In this document: in pieces, positions 11,861-23,057 of the stretch
Layout: each line of letters starts with the position of its first letter
How positions within the stretch are numbered: the first letter of the stretch is position 1
NCBI GenBank assembly: GCA_963978545.1
Contig: OZ021723.1
Coordinates: forward strand, 10,063,593 to 10,127,592
Origin: Linyphia triangularis
Taxonomy: Eukaryota; Arthropoda; Arachnida; Araneae; Linyphiidae
Length of the DNA stretch: 64,000 nucleotides
Reading direction: 5' to 3'
Program-made: the position numbers and the translations under genes
The notes under the pieces: generated by a model
The model's input: only the letters and a program-made list of their open reading frames with translations
Databases searched by the model: none
What the model was told of the DNA's origin: nothing

Positions 11861-12243
11861 TTGGAGTGTGCATTTAAACATTAGGAGTACGGAATTTCTT
11901 TTGCGTGCTTGTAGCCACAACAAATAAATCCGAGAGACAACGGCCTGTCAAAATGTAGATGGACAGCAACCTTTAACTTCTGGGTCACACATGTATACCA
12001 AAAAAAAAAAAAAGAAGAAAAAAAAAAAGCTTTTCATTTTTGCATGAAACGTCGGAACATATAACGACAATCTGGAAATACATATTGCCTGAATTCCATT
12101 CACTGATCCTTTGTCTACAATGGAGATAATAACGTACGTGGTTTTTTCTTGGACTATTAGAATTGGTGAGTAATCAGATCTTCCTCATCTCATAAACTTT
12201 GTTATTCACTGATTTGATTAAATATTTAATTAAGAGGAATTCC
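11861..12243. other. Sequence around the alternative first exon
   Basis: Apart from the candidate exon at 12120-12165 nothing is recognised. Two purine tracts (A13, A11) lie at 12000-12030. Confidence 0.35.
12120..12165 (+). CDS. Alternative candidate first coding exon
   Basis: The ATG at 12120 starts a short hydrophobic peptide (MEIITYVVFSWTIRI) that runs straight into a strong donor, ATTG|GTGAGT at 12166, in phase 1. This also fits the exon at 33162 and would give Asp at the junction. The intron would be 21 kb and filled with mobile elements. The peptide lacks a basic start and an obvious signal-peptidase site, so it is weaker than 31829-31889. It may be a chance match or an alternative start exon. 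Confidence 0.18.
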
Positions 12244-12488
12244 TATACTAAACTTCAACTTAACTAGACATCACTTAGACGGTAGATCGTCACAGTGCTC
12301 ATAGGTATTTAATCCATTTTGGCGGCGTGAAAGCATAATGTTCGCCAAACCACAACCCTGTACAGAACAAAAGGCTATAAGGTTTGGCGAGAATTATGTC
12401 TTCACTCCGCCAAAATGGATTAATTATCTATGAGCACTGTGACGATCTACCGTCTAAGTGATGTCTAGTTAAGTTGAAGTTTAGTATA
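12244..12488. mobile_element. TATACTAAACTTC MITE, copy 1
   Basis: A 245-bp palindrome with arms of about 110 bp: TATACTAAACTTCAACTTAA at the left and TTAAGTTGAAGTTTAGTATA at the right, with CATTTTGGCGG / CCGCCAAAATG inside. TA at the ends suggests a Tc1/mariner-type target. Other copies are at 53389-53635 and 54723-54968. Confidence 0.85.
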
Positions 12489-12643
12489 GTCAGGTTCATT
12501 CCCTATACTCGCTATGTTACAATCTTCTAGCCCAGTGCATTTAGAAACTACTTTGCGTAAAACCATGACATTTGATGAGTAGGTACGAAAAAGATCACCT
12601 AATAAAATGACATAAGTTATTTTTAATTTTTTTGTCTATGTAT
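12489..12643 (+). mobile_element. Fragment of the CCCTATACTCGCTATGTT family
   Basis: TTCATTCCCTATACTCGCTA then AGCCCAGTGCATTTAGAAAC, shared with 39673-39730 and 53350-53680. The MITE at 12244 is inserted in or beside it, as at 53389. Confidence 0.6.
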
Positions 12644-12982
12644 TGTTGCGTTGGACGGGTTCGAAAGATTTGAAGCCAAAGCAGATCAAAACTTGCAGAC
12701 ATTTATTCCGATATAATTCTTCACAGTTCTCTTACAGCTCCAGAACTTCTCGTTCTAGTAGACACAATACAGCTCTTTTCACCTCAATAGAGCACAAAAC
12801 AGAAGTTAAAAACTTGACAAACAACTGCTAAATCGCCGCAAAAGACAATGCAATACAGTTCGCTTTCGGAACTCTCTGAACGCTCACTGAGACTCAGTAA
12901 TTCCAGTCAACTAATGGACTCAGCTAACAACTAATTCAGTGACTCAAAATCAGTCATCTACTTCCCCGCTCTCTTGGTCAGC

Positions 12983-13042
12983 CTTATATAGGGGAGGCGA
13001 ACATTCTTGAAATTTCTAGAGGTAGATATTTGGAGAACTTTC
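12983..13042 (-). promoter_or_regulatory. Heat-shock elements and TATA box in LTR copy b
   Basis: On the minus strand: GAAAGTTC (13042-13035), then GAAatTTCaaGAAtgTTC (13016-12999), a perfect four-unit heat-shock element, then a TATATAAG box (12990-12983). Confidence 0.65.
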
Positions 13043-13072
13043 TGGATCGTAGTCGAAAAGTCCTATACATGT

Positions 13073-13249
13073 CAGCCGACCAAAAACGGTATAGTGGTTA
13101 GCGTGCTAGCTTCTAGACCGCGAGGTTGAGTGTTCGAGTCCCGTGTTAGGCATGGGTGTTTGTAAGTGTATGTTGGCTTGTCTAATGACGAATGTTTCGG
13201 CGCATTATAGCCCTCGTGTTGCTGACGGCACCAGATAATCTGAAAACAA
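13073..13249 (+). mobile_element. tRNA-derived SINE, copy 3, inside LTR copy b
   Basis: Target duplication CCTATACATGT at 13062-13072 and 13250-13260. The B box lacks the extra C. The insertion post-dates the LTR. Confidence 0.92.
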
Positions 13250-13564
13250 CCTATACATGTACATGGGAACCGAAAATTTCGCCAAATTTGGCGACAAAAA
13301 TTAGTCGCCAAAACCGTCGCCAACTTGGCTCTATCTCACCAATTTGGCGAGATTCCCATTACTATAATGTTAAATGCCCTGCTCCTTAAAACTCGCTTCC
13401 CAGAGTTACCTCTGTAAAACTCGTTATCAAGCATCAATACCCATATTGCAGGGAAGCCAAGCTCAGGCGAACTATTGCACTGCCTGATGCGAAATGTACA
13501 TAAATTTTCCTATTTACAAAATTAACACTACGAAATACTTTCAAATATACAAAAATTCGTAACA

Positions 13565-13961
13565 TTATTATAATATATAAGAAATAATTCAACATGAATA
13601 CATAAATTTATCCGTAAGCCAGTCAATTCAACGTTCCGTTGCGTAGTTAAGCTGTAAGTGAAAAAAATTTTTAATCGATCATTGTTGAGAGACGTGTTTA
13701 GACGTGACTGCATAAATTCACATTCATTTTTAATGAATAAATTTCGAAACGCAGTTTGCTGCATATTTTGCTGATAGAGATGTTTCCAGTATTTAAAATT
13801 AAATGCAAATACCAAGCACACGCTTACAACAGAATCGGCGCTATGTTAATGACCATCAAAATTGGCAATGCATAGGAAGGATTTATAGTAAAAAAAAAAA
13901 TTATTTTTATTGGCAATATTATTTTCTCTCAATTTACACCTTTCCCTCCATTTTTCTTCCC
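13565..13961. other. Diverged interspersed repeat, no gene
   Basis: The part from about 13640 to 13895 (AGTTTGCTGCATATTTTGCT, AAGCACACGCT) is shared with 24440-24600 and 31340-31470. The minus-strand frame at 13528-13821 is not conserved among copies. Confidence 0.5.
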
Positions 13962-14122
13962 GCCGACCAAACGGTATAGTGGTTAGCGTGCTAGCTTCTA
14001 GACCGCGAGGTTGCGGGTTCCGAGTCCCGTGAGAGGCATAAATGTATGTTGGCTTGTCAAATGACGAATGTTTCGGCGCATTATAACCCTCGTGTTGCTG
14101 ACGGCGCCAGATAATCTGAAAA
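13962..14122 (+). mobile_element. tRNA-derived SINE, copy 4
   Basis: Target duplication CCATTTTTCTTCCC at 13948-13961 and 14123-14136. The B box has the extra C; part of the body after the tRNA-like head is deleted. Confidence 0.92.
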
Positions 14123-14136
14123 CCATTTTTCTTCCC

Positions 14137-14532
14137 TTCAAATTTTCAAAAGGGGTGGGGGGGGGGGTGCGGGAGCACCCCCTTGCACCCTCTTGCCGGG
14201 GTGCTAATGTCGTTTAAACCTTTTTTGGGTCACACAATACATGTTCGGATATCTCTTTCATAATGAAGATTATTATTGAAAGAGAGGAAGTGGGAAGTGC
14301 GCAATCCAAAAACTCAAATGCAGAAAGAGAAAAAGAAAAAAAGAATTCCACTATTAACTTCTTGAACGAGGTCAGGTCGGGATGCCATTCCCTGAAAGGC
14401 CACACAAATTTGAACATTCCACTTCGGAGAGTAGCATTTTTGAAGCCAACGTAATGTCAAACGCTTTTAAACGCCAAGCGACATTAGTTAGACGCAGTTT
14501 TTGCAGATGATGTTTTCAAAGCACTGGAAAAA
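14137..14532. other. No gene seen
   Basis: A G10 run at 14158 with CACCCCCTTGCACCCTC suggests a MITE fragment. Frames at 14214-14454 overlap on opposite strands and lack support. Confidence 0.4.
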
Positions 14533-14592
14533 GTTGCGGTATGGAACATCGTACAATTTTCAATTACACTACAATTCTGGTCACTGCAGTGC

Positions 14593-15246
14593 TATAGACT
14601 GCAATTTTTGGACCTCATCGAACATCATTCTGATTTTTTTATAGAAATTAGAGAAAAATGAGTAGATTACGAATCCACTGGTCTGCCGTGGCAAAAATGG
14701 CCGAAACGGGTCAAAAATCGACTTTTAATAAGTTGAACTAAATCCAATTACTAAATGATCCATAACTTGCTAAATAATGAGCATTTTTTTTTTATTTGGT
14801 AACCCTCACTCTTTAATTATTAATTAGGAAGGTTGCAGACGATTCGGATATCTGGCGACGGTCTACTTGCATCTATTAAAAGGGAGCCAAGTTGGCAAAA
14901 AATATTACGTAACTTATGACGTAACTGATGTCGCCAATTTGGCTTAGTTTTAAAAGATACACATTTTCTAAGGCAGAGGTCAAAAATCGTTTGCGCTTTT
15001 TCTCATTGAAAATCAAAATGCAGGGTTGCCAGACGAAAAAGTTTGTTCTCTTTTTGGCAAGTTATGACATATTTGGCAATCGGATTTTAGCTCAACTCAT
15101 TCAAAGTCGATTTTTGATCAGTTTCGGCCATTTTTGCCACGGCAGACAAGTGGATTCCTAATCTACTCAATTTTCTCTAATCTCTATAAAAAAAATTCAG
15201 AATGATGTTCGATGAGGTCCAAAAATTGCTGTCGCCTCTCGGACTA
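14593..15246. mobile_element. Foldback element (GAGGCGACTGCAATTTTTGG), copy 1
   Basis: Nearly the whole 650 bp is one palindrome. CATCGAACATCATTCTGA at the left pairs with TCAGAATGATGTTCGATG at the right, and GTCTGCCGTGGCAAAAATGG with CCATTTTTGCCACGGCAGAC. The TA at each end fits a TA target. Apparent ORFs are palindrome by-products. Confidence 0.85.
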
Positions 15247-15972
15247 CTAGAAGTGTGGGTAGATGAGGGGGTACGCGTCCCCCCACTTTTCAAGAAAATA
15301 CCCATGCGTCCCCCCTACTTCCAAAAACACTGAAATCCATCCCCCCACTTTTAGAACTTAATTTTAAGTTTCTATTTTTGTTTCATATCAAGACGAGCTA
15401 TTTTTTAAGAAAATCATCCTAGAGTTCTCTATTAATTTCATGATAGTATGCACATTTATAAGCACTATTCAAATCTAAATAAACAGTTATGTATATAAGG
15501 TTGAATTATTGCTTCACCAAATCTCTTAATTCCTAGTAGCCGACCAAACGGTATAGTGGTTAGCGTGCTAGCTTCTAGACCGCGAGGTTGCGGGTTCCGA
15601 GTCCCGTGTAAAGGCATGGGTGTTTGTAAATGTATGTTGGCTTGTCTAAAGACGAATGTTTCGGCGCATTATAGCCCTCGTGTTGCTGACGGCGCCAGAT
15701 AATCTGAAAACAACCAACATAATTCCTAGTAAAAAAAAAAAACTATGTCGCAGAATATTCATTAAAATAAATTTCGGACCCTCGTTTAATGTTAGTGTTA
15801 GGAAGTATTAATTATTTCCTTACTAGTTAATATTTTAATTATAAGTTTATAAGTTACGAAATTATAAAATTTATTGTTGAAGATGTGGAGTTGGGGAAGG
15901 GGGGGGGGGCGCAATTGTCACCAACTTCTGGGCATCCCCCCCCCACTTTTATTTCCCCACTTCTGCCACTGG
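15247..15972 (-). mobile_element. CAGTGG MITE with G/C runs, copy 1
   Basis: TAGAAGTGTGGGTAGATGAG at the left and CCCCACTTCTGCCACTGG at the right match the termini of the copies at 37313 and 39809 in reverse orientation. Poly-C and poly-G runs lie just inside both ends. It carries SINE copy 5. Confidence 0.7.
15538..15719 (+). mobile_element. tRNA-derived SINE, copy 5
   Basis: Target duplication TAATTCCTAGTA at 15526-15537 and 15720-15731. The B box has the extra C. Confidence 0.93.
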
Positions 15973-16610
15973 GTCACTGCATTTAAATTTAGGTGTAACT
16001 TACCATTAAATTAAGATTGGTGTACTTACCATATATATATATATATATATATTATATTTTTAGCACTATAACCCTGCGTATATAATTATTGCATTAACAA
16101 CATAAAATCCCTCTAAAATTGCCAAATGGGTGTTATGTTTTTCGATAAGTATTGCTTATCGTTTCGAGTTATTAAAAAAAAAAAAAAAAAAAAAAAAATC
16201 GTTGATGGGCAATGCTGAATGGAAAAGAAGTCTGTGTTAAAGACATTCGTCTTTCAACTTTTTACGTTTTTATCGTATTTCTACGGAAATTTCGGAGGTG
16301 GGGATGTTTATATATCTGTCGGTTTTTGGCAATTGCTGAAAAACATAAATTTTTCAATGGAATATACCTCGTGCGCATGCGCAATTTTGACCAAAACCTT
16401 AATGACAGGTTCCATGGTCACTACCAACTACTATGCAAAAGTTAAACATCGTCCGTCAATCCGATCAGAAGTTATGCTGACCATTCACATACATTTTTTG
16501 TAGACCACTGTTTTAATTCACTACGTTCCGAAACTGCAAAAAAAAAAAAAAAAAAAAAAAAATTTTTTTTCCCCGACCGAATGCAATATTTTTAATTAAG
16601 CATATGTTAA

Positions 16611-17057
16611 CATAGAGTAATGAAACACATACGTAATTAAAAGTAAAAACTATTTCTATGTATGTTTTATGCCATATTGTTTTCCCTTCCTTCGAATACA
16701 TTCAGGTCAAATTTCGATTCTTCTACGAATTTTTGAGATATTATAATCACCTCAAGGTGATTATAACTAAAGTTCTACTTTCAAATAGCTGCAAAATAAG
16801 AACCACTTTTCAGAATGACCCGAAATTCGACCTGAATAAACGCGAACACGAGAAAAAATAGTCCCTAATGATAGTATTTTCGGCTCCAGGTTCTTTTGAC
16901 TATTGATTCTTTTCCTACAGCTTTCCGGAAGTTGAACTTTAATTATAATTACCTTGTGTAACATTGCATTGAACTTTGTACCTTTTTGAGCAAAATTATA
17001 TGAAGCGGTAACTTCCAATTACCCTATTTACACAGCATATTTCAAAAGAAAGTCCTA
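16611..17057. other. No gene seen
   Basis: AT-rich, with a local palindrome (TATAATCACCTCAAGGTGATTATA at about 16740-16764) and a weak inverted relationship between 16700-16850 and 16870-17035. The overlapping frames are unconvincing. Confidence 0.35.
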
Positions 17058-17520
17058 GTAAGTTATCATATTTTCATCATACATTTAGAAAAAATTGTCA
17101 GTTTGGCAATATTTTTTGCGATAATTCTTGTACGTGTCTTAAAAAAAAAAAAAAAAAACTCCGCTAAAGTGGAAAGGAAGAGGAGAAAAAACGGTTGTTG
17201 ATGAGGTATGCTCAAGGAAAGAAAACTCTGTGGTGAAAGAATTCGTTTTTCAACTTTTTACGCCATTAAAACATTTTTACAGGGATTTCGGAGGTGGGTA
17301 TGTTTAGAACACCTTAAGAGGCATTACCACAGCAATTTTTATCAAAATCGTTAGAGCCGTTTTATAGCAATCATTAAAAAACATGATTTTTTCAAAGGCA
17401 GTTTACCTTATGCCCATGCGCGATTTTGACGAAAACCTTAATGGTAGGTCCCATGACCGCCACTGACCCTCATACGAAATTTGAACATATACAAACTGGT
17501 AATTAAAGGTAAAAAAAAAA
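17058..17520 (+). mobile_element. Unclassified repeat (GGAACATCGCACAACTTTCA family), partial copy 3
   Basis: TCAGTTTGGCAATATTTTTT, GAGGTATGCTCAAGGAAAGA and TAGGTCCCATGACCGCCACT match the copies at 10.0 and 16.2 kb. Confidence 0.6.
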
Positions 17521-18225
17521 AAAAAAAAAAAAAGAGAGCCTAAAAAGTTATTCCTTGTGCAATAACACACAACTTGTAGTGTTATATTATACAAATATGA
17601 ATTTACTATCTCTCTTGTTTGGCCTCAAAGTTCATTGATCCACCAAAGTACTACATATATTCAGCGGCAGAACGTAATGAAAAACAACTTCAAATAAAGA
17701 AGAAAAAAATATTTTCGTATAAAGACAAATAATTCATAAAAAAAAAAAAAAATCCTAACATTTTCAAAGAAAGTTTTACATGCTCTAATAACACCACCCT
17801 GGTGTGATATTTTCCCACTGTAAAATACAAAATTTATCTTCATTTGAGTTCGCTGATCTAAGATGCCTTAACCAATGGCAACAATCCAAATTGTTTTTGA
17901 GATCTTGGGGGAAAAAAGGCAGCCTCTCTTCTTAACGATGTGATAAACAAATGAGAAGGTTTGCCAAACTACATTGCTTTTATAAGAATTTGTTTTCAGG
18001 AGTATTCAAGAATTGAAAAAAGAAAATAAAAACTTTCCAAGTTAATTTCGTTTGAAGTTTACTGACTCGCCAAATCGTAGCCAGGTGTGGGGATATAAGG
18101 GTATCAACTTTCACAAATATTTTTTATAATCGTTTGATCAGTGTGATATAATTTAATTATTTTAAAACATCTACATGGTTTATACAACAATATATGACGA
18201 GAATTTGCTCTATGTTAGAATATAT
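17521..18225. other. AT-rich intergenic or intronic sequence
   Basis: No recognised repeat; T- and A-rich short frames on the minus strand only. Confidence 0.4.
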
Positions 18226-18998
18226 TGTTACGAATTTTTGTATATTTGTAAATATTTCGTAGTGTTAATTTTGTAAATAGGAAAATTTATGTACATTTTG
18301 CATAAGGCAGTGCAATGGTTCGTTGTTAGTTTGTTTCCCCGCAATGTGTGTCTCGATGCTTGATAACGGGTTTTACAGAGGTAACGCTGGGAAGCGAGTT
18401 TTACAAGGAGCAAGGCATTTAACATTATGGTAATGGCTATCTCGCCAAATTGGCGAGATAGAGCCAAGTTGGCGACGGTTTTGGCGACTAATTTTTGTCG
18501 CCAAATTTGGCGATAAATCGCCAAATGTCGCCAAACTTGGTGACCATTTGGCGATATTTTCTGCCCCCATGTACATGTATAGGACTTTTCGACTACGATC
18601 TGGAAAGTTCTCCAAATATCTACCTCTAGAAGTCTTAAGAAAGTTCATATCCCGTATATAAGTCGGCCAAGAGAGAGGGAGAGTTATTTGATTTTGAATC
18701 ACTGAGTTAGTTGTTAGCTGAGTCCGTTAGTTGACTGGATTTACTGAGTCTCAGTGAACATTCCGAGTAGTTCCAAAGCGAACTGTATTGCATTGTCTTT
18801 TGCGGCGATTTAGCAGTTGTGTTGTCAAGTTTTTAACTTCTGTTTTGTGCTCTATTGAGGTGAAAAGAGCTGTATTGTGTCTACTAGAACGAGAAGTTCT
18901 GGAGCTGTAAGAGAGTCTGTGAAGAATTATATTGGAATAAATTTCTGCAAGTTTTGATCTGCTTTGGCTTCAAATCTTTCGAACCCACCAAAGCAACA
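18226..18998 (+). mobile_element. TGTTACG LTR, copy c (complete)
   Basis: Ends are TGTTACGAATTTTTGTATAT and CACCAAAGCAACA, flanked by ATAT on both sides (18222-18225, 18999-19002). GGAATAAATTTCTGCAAG near the 3' end supplies an AATAAA signal, as expected of an LTR. The interior block of alternating TTGGCGA and TCGCCAA (18440-18560) can fold into hairpins. Confidence 0.85.
18603..18662 (+). promoter_or_regulatory. Heat-shock elements and TATA box in LTR copy c
   Basis: GAAAGTTC at 18603-18610, GAAgtCTTaaGAAagTTC at 18629-18646 (one unit has a mismatch), TATATAAG from 18655. Confidence 0.6.
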
Positions 18999-19040
18999 AT
19001 ATTTTCTCTGGAGTTATCATACAGTTGTGTAATAACACCG

Positions 19041-20770
19041 GAGTCCATAGGCGTAACGAGGGAGGGGGTTTTGGGAGTTCGACCCCCCCCCCCCCCATTG
19101 GGTTGAGAAAAGTTAAGCAAATTCACTAGGTTTTTTCCCCAACCAACTCTTTGTTGGTTATTACTCAAAGTATCCATTAAATTTTCCTTACTAGTAATTA
19201 TTCAGTGTTTTGCTATGGTAATCAAAAGCTATACCAAAGTGAAAGACATTCATACAACTAATGTACCATATTGAACGCCTTACAAACTGTATGTCGCTGC
19301 ACAGGCTGGAGAAATGGAGTGTACAGACCATAAGTGCTATAGACTTGACTTTAGACATCGACCGTTGATGTGATCGTCTGTAGACCATAAGTGCTACAGA
19401 CTTGACTTTAGACATCGACCGTTGATGTGATCGTCTGTAGACCATAAGTGCTTCAGACTTGACTTTAGACATCGACCGTTGATGTGATCGTCTGTAGACC
19501 ATAAGTGCTTCAGACTTGACTTTAGACATCGACCGTTGATGCGACCGTCTGTAGACCATAAGTGCTACAGACTTGACTTTAGACATCGACCGTTGATGTG
19601 ATCGTCTGTAGACCATAAGTGCTACAGACTTGACTTTAGACATCGACCGTTGATGTGATCGTCTGTAGACCATAAGTGCTACAGACTTGACTTTAGACAT
19701 CGACCGTTGATGTGATCGTCTGTAGACCATAAGTGCTTCAGACTTGACTTTAGACATCGACCGTTGATATGACCGTCTGTAGACCATAAGTGCTACAGAC
19801 TTGACTTTAGACATCGACCGTTGATGTGATCGCCTGTAGACCATAAGTGCTTCAGACTTGACTTTAGTCATCGACCGTTGATGTGATCGTCTGTAGACCA
19901 TAAGTGCTACAGACTTGACTTTAGACATCGACCGTTGATGTGACCGTCTGTAGACCATAAGTGCTTCAGACTTGACTTTAGACATCGACCGTTGATATGA
20001 CCGTCTGTAGACCATAAGTGCTTCAGACTTGACTTTAGACATCGACCGTTGATGTGATCGTCTGTAGACCATAAGTGCTACAGACTTGACTTTAGACATC
20101 GACCGTTGATGTGACCGTCTGTAGACCATAAGTGCTACAGACTTGACTTTAGTCATCGACCGTTGATGTGACCGTCTGTAGACCATAAGTGCTACAGACT
20201 TGACTTTAGACATCGACCGTTGATGTGATCGCCTGTAGACCATAAGTGCTTCAGACTTGACTTTAGTCATCGACCCTTGATGTGACCGTCTGTAGACCAT
20301 AAGTGCTACAGACTTGACTTTAGACATCGACCGTTGATATGACCGTCTGTAGACCATAAGTGCTACAGACTTGACTTTAGACATCGACCGTTGATATGAC
20401 CGTCTGTAGACCATAAGTGCTACAGACTTGACTTTAGACATCGACCGTTGATGTAAAGACCATAGGCGTAACGAGGGAGGTTCTGGGGATTCAACCCCCA
20501 ACACATTAAGTTGAGAAAGAACAAAACAAATATACTGCATTTTTTCCCTAATCAACTCTTTGTTGATTACTACTCAAATTATCCATTACATTTCATTATT
20601 GAGATTATTCAGTGACCAGTATTTTACTAAGGTGATGAAAAGCTATACCAAACTGCAAGACTACACATGGATTTTTCACCAGAAGAGCAAACTTGCCATT
20701 TAATGTACCATTTGATGATAACTACGCGCTACACCCGTCCGAAGCTGAAGAAACGGACTCTCCATCGCGG
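19041..20770. mobile_element. Two direct copies of a CATAGGCGTAACGAGG element around a minisatellite
   Basis: CATAGGCGTAACGAGGGAGG occurs at 19047 and 20461. Both are followed by the same body (GTTGAGAAA, TCAACTCTTTGTTG, AAAAGCTATACCAAA) reaching about 19320 and 20760. The 57-bp array lies between them, so the whole block looks like a tandem duplication that captured or created the array. Confidence 0.6.
19324..20455. repeat. 57-bp minisatellite, about 20 units
   Basis: Unit: TAGACCATAAGTGCTACAGA, CTTGACTTTAGACATCGACC, GTTGATGTGATCGTCTG (57 bp). Because 57 is a multiple of three, the minus strand stays open for 454 codons (20555-19191) as a 19-residue repeat (SMSKVKSVALMVYRRSHQR). Unit variants are few and scattered. 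I treat the frame as a by-product, not a gene. Confidence 0.85.
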
Positions 20771-20842
20771 GAAACATAAGTTCTGAGTGGACATTTCACT
20801 GTATAGAAAACCCAAACACTAAACAATAACTGAATGTAAACT

Positions 20843-21480
20843 AGGGGAGTGGAACATCGCACAACTTTCAGTTACACTATGATAATGGTCAGCACATTTA
20901 AATTTGACGTGGAATACTGTTACTACTATTTTCATTTATTTGAAATAATGTGAGAATGTACTTTTCGAAAATTCTTGCAATATCCTTTCTTGTTAGTGAA
21001 ACAGAGGAGAGGAGAAAAAACGGTTGTTGATGAGCGATCCTCGAGGGAAGAGAACTCTATGTTGAAGACACTCGTATTTCATCTTTTTACACCTTCGTAA
21101 CATTTTTATGGGAATTTCGGAGGTGGGGATGTTTAGAACATCTTAAGAAGCATTATCATAGAGATCTTGATCAAAATCGTTAGAGCCGCTTCTTAGTGAT
21201 TGCTAAAGAACGTGATTTTTTTTTAATGTTTTGCGCATGCGCAATGTTGACGAAAACTTTAATGGCAGGTTCTATGGCCTCCACTAACCTGTACTTCAAA
21301 TTTAACATAGTAGGTCAAATCGTTCGGGGAGTTGTGCTGACCACAGACACACCGGCAGACATTTTTCTATACCGTTTTTTTTTTTTTTAAGTTGGATGTT
21401 CCAAAACGTGGAGAAATACAAAAAAAAATTCGATTTTTTTTTTGGATCGAAAACAATACTCTCATTACCCTATGTTAACG
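20843..21480 (+). mobile_element. Unclassified repeat (GGAACATCGCACAACTTTCA family), copy 4
   Basis: GGAACATCGCACAACTTTCA at 20849, then GAGAAAAAACGGTTGTTGAT and GACCACAGACACACCGGCAG. This copy lacks nested insertions. Confidence 0.65.
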
Positions 21481-21591
21481 AATGGGTTGTTGAAAGTGAA
21501 TAAAATGAGTCCATGTAGAAATCACAGGCTCGCCGATTCTGTCTGCTCCCATAGGAATTGCATTGCAGCCAAATTTTAAAAAACAAATTAA

Positions 21592-22312
21592 GGGGGTATG
21601 GTACCGAAATTTCTTCAAAAATCCCAAATTTTTTTTCTGATTTTAAAAAATAGTTCATACATTCCTGAAGAGAATGATGTTTTTATCTTATTCCTCCGGT
21701 GATTAGAACGCCACAAATATACCTGTGATTTAAACATCACTAATGGGCGTAACACCTTGAAGCGTCTGCTTGAAGTGCGTTTTTCGAGCACTAGTGTTTT
21801 TCACAGATGTTGCATATTCAAATCGATATATCTCCAGAACCATTGACAATTGGCTATTCAAATTTTTGGAGCATTTAATTTATATAGTTTTAAATATTTT
21901 GTCGTCCCAGAATTTTATTTTTTTAATTCTGTTTTAAAATATAATTTTTAGCGTAAAAGATAACATAAAAAAAAGCAAAAATTTCAATATTTTAACTTTG
22001 AGAATTTTTAAAATTTTTTTTAGTTCACCTATCAAAATTCTGCGAAGACAAAAATTTCTTTATATAATTATGTATTATAGAAAGCTTTCACTTTGAATTT
22101 TTTTTTATTTTTTCTTGACTTATATCAAAATACGCAAACATCAATTATTATGGATTTTTCTTGGTTTTTAAATTTTTTTTAAATAACAAAACACAATATT
22201 TAAAAAAACATTTTCTCAAAGATATATAAATAGTATCTCATACATAAAATACATTTTTGACGTAAAAATGTACATAAATAAAGTTTTTTTTTATTTTCGG
22301 TACCGCACCCCC
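21592..22312 (-). mobile_element. piggyBac-like MITE (GGGGGTCCGGTACCG family), copy 2
   Basis: GGGGGTATGGTACCGAAA at the left and TTTTCGGTACCGCACCCCC at the right, flanked by TTAA at 21588-21591 and 22313-22316. The body is the reverse complement of 10758-11482. Confidence 0.82.
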
Positions 22313-23057
22313 TTAAAATATTAAAATTCCGGCTTCGAGGTACACAATGGACAATTCCTGCATTTTTTAAAAACGAGTGAAATTAGTTTATATTTATGAA
22401 GAATTTCTTTCTGATTCCAAATATTCAAACAAAAGTTCTTTTTAAAAAAATTAGTTATTTACATATTAAAAAAAGAAAATGTCTGAAAACCTAGTACGAT
22501 AACTTTCCGATTAAAAATCTACATTATAGCTATGACGTCAGGAGATCCTTTCATTTCCATGGTTATCATGAGATCTTTTCCAAATAGTTGGTGTGAGTTT
22601 TTTAGACAATTGCCATATCACGTGCCGGTTGGCGCGGAGTCGAAAGAGATACAAGTTAAGCATCTGCATATATGTCGTATAGATGGGAAACCTTCTTCTG
22701 TTTCCATAGAACTAAGGTTCATAACAACATCTTTGTGAAAACGAACGATAAAAAATACATTCCATTAACGATTTGGCGGTCGTTTTAAAATTGAACTGAG
22801 CTGCTTATAAAAATCTGCTAACATTCGAATGCGGGAAAACTGTCTAATATTTGGAATTCAAACTTCAATCACGGATGTTTGTTTGACTACATTTATGTTT
22901 TTTTTTAAAAAAATGGCGCAATGTCAAATGTGGTTCCGGAACCGCGCCCCTTTTATTTTAACAGACATGGTGTCTATTGTTACAGTTTTCCAGTAAATAG
23001 CGGCGAATGGTATGGTTGTTTTTTTTCCCTTTTTGAGGTTCGATTTTTTTTTATTAA
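22313..23057. other. Interspersed repeat relic, no gene
   Basis: 22348-22640 repeats the 3738-4040 sequence (see there). The rest is AT-rich with a T8-T10 run. The 68-codon frame at 22532 is not conserved in the other copy. Confidence 0.5.

Larger units (their letters stand above)
12644..13564 (-). mobile_element. TGTTACG LTR, copy b, carrying a SINE
   Basis: A full-length copy on the minus strand: the plus strand starts TGTTGCGTTGGACGGGTTCG and ends AAAAATTCGTAACA. Apart from the SINE (13073-13249) and one copy of its target duplication it matches the other LTR copies, about 730 bp. Flanks GTAT and TTAT are only a weak 4-bp duplication. Confidence 0.82.
14533..16610 (+). mobile_element. Unclassified repeat (GGAACATCGCACAACTTTCA family), nested copy 2
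   Basis: The left piece 14541-14592 and right piece from about 15975 to 16610 flank a foldback element and a CAGTGG MITE. GGTCACTGCA occurs on both sides of the inserted block (14579-14588 and 15972-15981). The right piece has AAAGACATTCGTCTTTCAAC and long A/T tracts like the other copies. Confidence 0.55.

Noticed and set aside
19191..20555. 454-codon minus-strand reading frame
   Set aside because: It is the translation of a 57-bp minisatellite (a multiple of three); the ends lie in mobile-element sequence and no domain is visible.
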